Shown: in pieces, positions 62,759 to 64,000 of the stretch
Layout of the letters: every line of letters starts with the position of its first letter
How positions within the stretch are numbered: the first letter of the stretch is position 1
Origin: Erythrobacter fulvus
Lineage (GTDB): Bacteria > Pseudomonadota > Alphaproteobacteria > Sphingomonadales > Sphingomonadaceae
DNA: 64,000 bases
Reading direction: 5' to 3'
Assembly: GCF_028595285.1 (NCBI RefSeq)
Contig: NZ_JAQQXQ010000004.1
Location: 186,001 to 250,000, forward strand
Program-made: the position numbers and the translations under genes
Notes under the pieces: generated by a model
Told to the model about the DNA's origin: nothing
The model's input: the letters and a program-made list of their open reading frames with translations, nothing else
Databases searched by the model: none

Positions 62759-63610
62759 ATGGCAAACCGCAAACTCGACATGGGCAAGGCGTGGACGCAG
62801 ACGACCGCGTTGATCGGTGCGAACAAGGACACGATCTCGGCGATTGCCGGGCTGTTCATTTTCCTGCCCTCTTTCGCCGCGGCGCTGTTCGTGCCGGAAA
62901 TCGCAAACCCGCCGCAGCCTGCACCCCAGCCCGGGGCCGATCCGCAAGTCGCGATGCAGGCCACGCTCGACCAGCTCACTGCAATGTATGCCGATAACTG
63001 GGCGCTGTTCCTCGCTATTACGATCGCCGGTTTCGTGGGATCGATGAGCCTGCTGGCGCTGCTGACCGACCGCGGCAATCCCACCGTGGGCGAGGCGCTA
63101 GGCAAGGGTCTGAAAAGCATCCCTTCCTATATCGCGGCGCAGATTCTCTGCGGGTTGGCTGCAGGTCTGGTAATCGGCTTGCCGCTCGGGCTGGTCGGCG
63201 CTTTCGCTCCGCCAGCGGTAACGGTGCTGGTCAGCCTGTTGCTGGTGGTGCTGGCGATATATCTGGTCATCAAGTTTTCGCTGATCGCGCCGGTGATCGC
63301 CATTGACGAGGTGCGCAATCCCTTCACCGCCATCGCCCGTTCGTGGCAACTGACCAAGGGCAACAGCTTGCGGATCTTTGCCTTTCTGGTGCTGCTGTTC
63401 GTGGTGATCGTGATCATCGGCGCGCTGGTGCAGGGGGTTCTCACACTGATCCTGTCGGCCTTTGGCGGGTCGGTGGCGAGCATTGGCACCGGAATTGTCG
63501 GCGCGCTGGTCAATGCCGTGGTGACGGTGATCTTCCTCGTCGTCATCGCTGCGGTCCATCGCCAGCTGGCAGGAGCCTCGCCCGAGCGGCTGGCCGAGAC
63601 CTTCGAATAG
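62759..63610 (+). CDS. Membrane protein with GPDPase-membrane-like domain
   Basis: A 283-residue membrane protein with about six helices. The segment APVIAIDEVRNPFTAIARSWQLTKGNSLRIFAFLVLL (about residues 178-215) matches the look of the glycerophosphodiester phosphodiesterase membrane-domain family, here without a catalytic domain. Function unknown. A preceding AGGCAGC is a possible ribosome site. The MFS gene follows 17 nt downstream. Confidence 0.75.
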   Translation: MANRKLDMGKAWTQTTALIGANKDTISAIAGLFIFLPSFAAALFVPEIANPPQPAPQPGADPQVAMQATLDQLTAMYADNWALFLAITIAGFVGSMSLLALLTDRGNPTVGEALGKGLKSIPSYIAAQILCGLAAGLVIGLPLGLVGAFAPPAVTVLVSLLLVVLAIYLVIKFSLIAPVIAIDEVRNPFTAIARSWQLTKGNSLRIFAFLVLLFVVIVIIGALVQGVLTLILSAFGGSVASIGTGIVGALVNAVVTVIFLVVIAAVHRQLAGASPERLAETFE

Positions 63611-63627
63611 CGCGCCGCGCCCATTCG

Positions 63628-64000
63628 ATGGCCGATACCGATCCACAGCTGAGCCGCGCCGCCTCCCCCGGCACCGACGCGCGGGCGATCCCGCCGTCGC
63701 GCATGGCGCTGCTGTTCACTGTCATGCTGGTGACTGCGGCGGGCAACACCGCGATGCAATCGGTGATGCCCTCTATCGGCACAGCGCTCGGGGTGGCCGA
63801 TGTGTGGATCAGCCTCGCCTACAGCTGGTCGGCACTGCTGTGGGTGGTGTGCGCGCCGCTGTGGGCGCGGCGATCGGACAAGCGCGGACGCAAGGCGATG
63901 ATGGCGCTGGGGCTGGCGGGCTTCATCATCTCGATGCTGCTTTGCGGACTGGCGCTCTATGCCGGGCTGTCGGGCTGGCTTTCGGCACTATGGGCGCTGA
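63628..64000 (+). CDS. MFS transporter, N-terminal part (cut by the window edge)
   Basis: ATG at 63628 opens MADTDPQLSRAASPGTDAR and, after a short cytosolic lead, hydrophobic helices with the MFS loop WARRSDKRGRKAMMALG (the RxxDRxGRR-like motif between TM2 and TM3). About 124 residues are visible; the frame is open to position 64000. Substrate unknown. It probably shares an operon with the upstream membrane gene. Confidence 0.85.
   Translation, partial: MADTDPQLSRAASPGTDARAIPPSRMALLFTVMLVTAAGNTAMQSVMPSIGTALGVADVWISLAYSWSALLWVVCAPLWARRSDKRGRKAMMALGLAGFIISMLLCGLALYAGLSGWLSALWAL

Overview
The window is a GC-rich, gene-dense chromosomal segment of an alphaproteobacterium, most likely order Sphingomonadales, family Erythrobacteraceae (Erythrobacter/Porphyrobacter-like). 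The call rests on gene content: an RcdA-type CtrA-degradation adaptor, YdcH-family small proteins, PtsP of the nitrogen PTS, DUF3297 beside der, several TonB-dependent receptors and a DUF6607 protein. No rRNA or CRISPR array is present. Both window edges cut genes (a probable M67 peptidase at the left, an MFS transporter at the right).

Layout. 1-5.9 kb: rluD, rpoH, mtgA, a His-rich cation exporter coupled to an ECF sigma / RskA-like anti-sigma pair, and a secreted fasciclin protein that is the probable target of that sigma. 6-13.4 kb: clpX, clpP and tig on the minus strand, with a secreted amidase and a membrane acyltransferase between clpP and tig; the trigger factor has a long Lys/Ala/Pro tail. 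13.4-18.9 kb: tRNA-Leu(UAG), DUF3297, der, DUF2721, a small secreted protein, bacterioferritin and its ferredoxin with iron-box-like sites, and a DUF418 protein. 19-23.1 kb: a ParA ATPase and a ribbon-helix-helix-like partner flanked by two SPOR-domain envelope proteins. 23.1-27.4 kb: pyrB with a catalytically dead dihydroorotase-like partner, divergent from sppA.

27.5-29 kb is a small AT-richer islet behind tRNA-Val(CAC). An 847-bp IS5-family (IS427-group-like) element sits in it, encoding its transposase across a probable -1 frameshift, and it splits a small open reading frame that closes exactly when the element and one TA duplicate are removed. 29-34 kb: rlmJ, rluE, an M14 metallopeptidase and a membrane protein. 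34-41.4 kb: an iron/heme-type locus (PKHD hydroxylase, DUF6607 protein, haemoglobin/transferrin-type TonB receptor with iron-box-like sites) and a TetR gene divergent from a second TonB receptor. 41.4-48.9 kb: serS-surE-K+ channel, DUF1761, rimO, an L,D-transpeptidase and tilS. 48.9-54.7 kb: cpoB/ybgF, a RodZ-like protein, ptsP, two YdcH proteins and rcdA. 54.7-64 kb: glpK, an MBL hydrolase, nadA, a GIY-YIG gene boxed in by palindromic REP-like repeats, an EamA transporter, an Old Yellow Enzyme, a lipoprotein, lipB, a membrane protein and the start of an MFS transporter.

The features most worth following are the GIY-YIG gene with its three REP-like hairpins (59.16-59.59 kb), the ParA/RHH/SPOR cluster, the SigK/RskA/fasciclin module in a proteobacterium, the IS-split reading frame, and the pseudo-dihydroorotase. 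Function calls come from reading motifs by eye; no database search was run.
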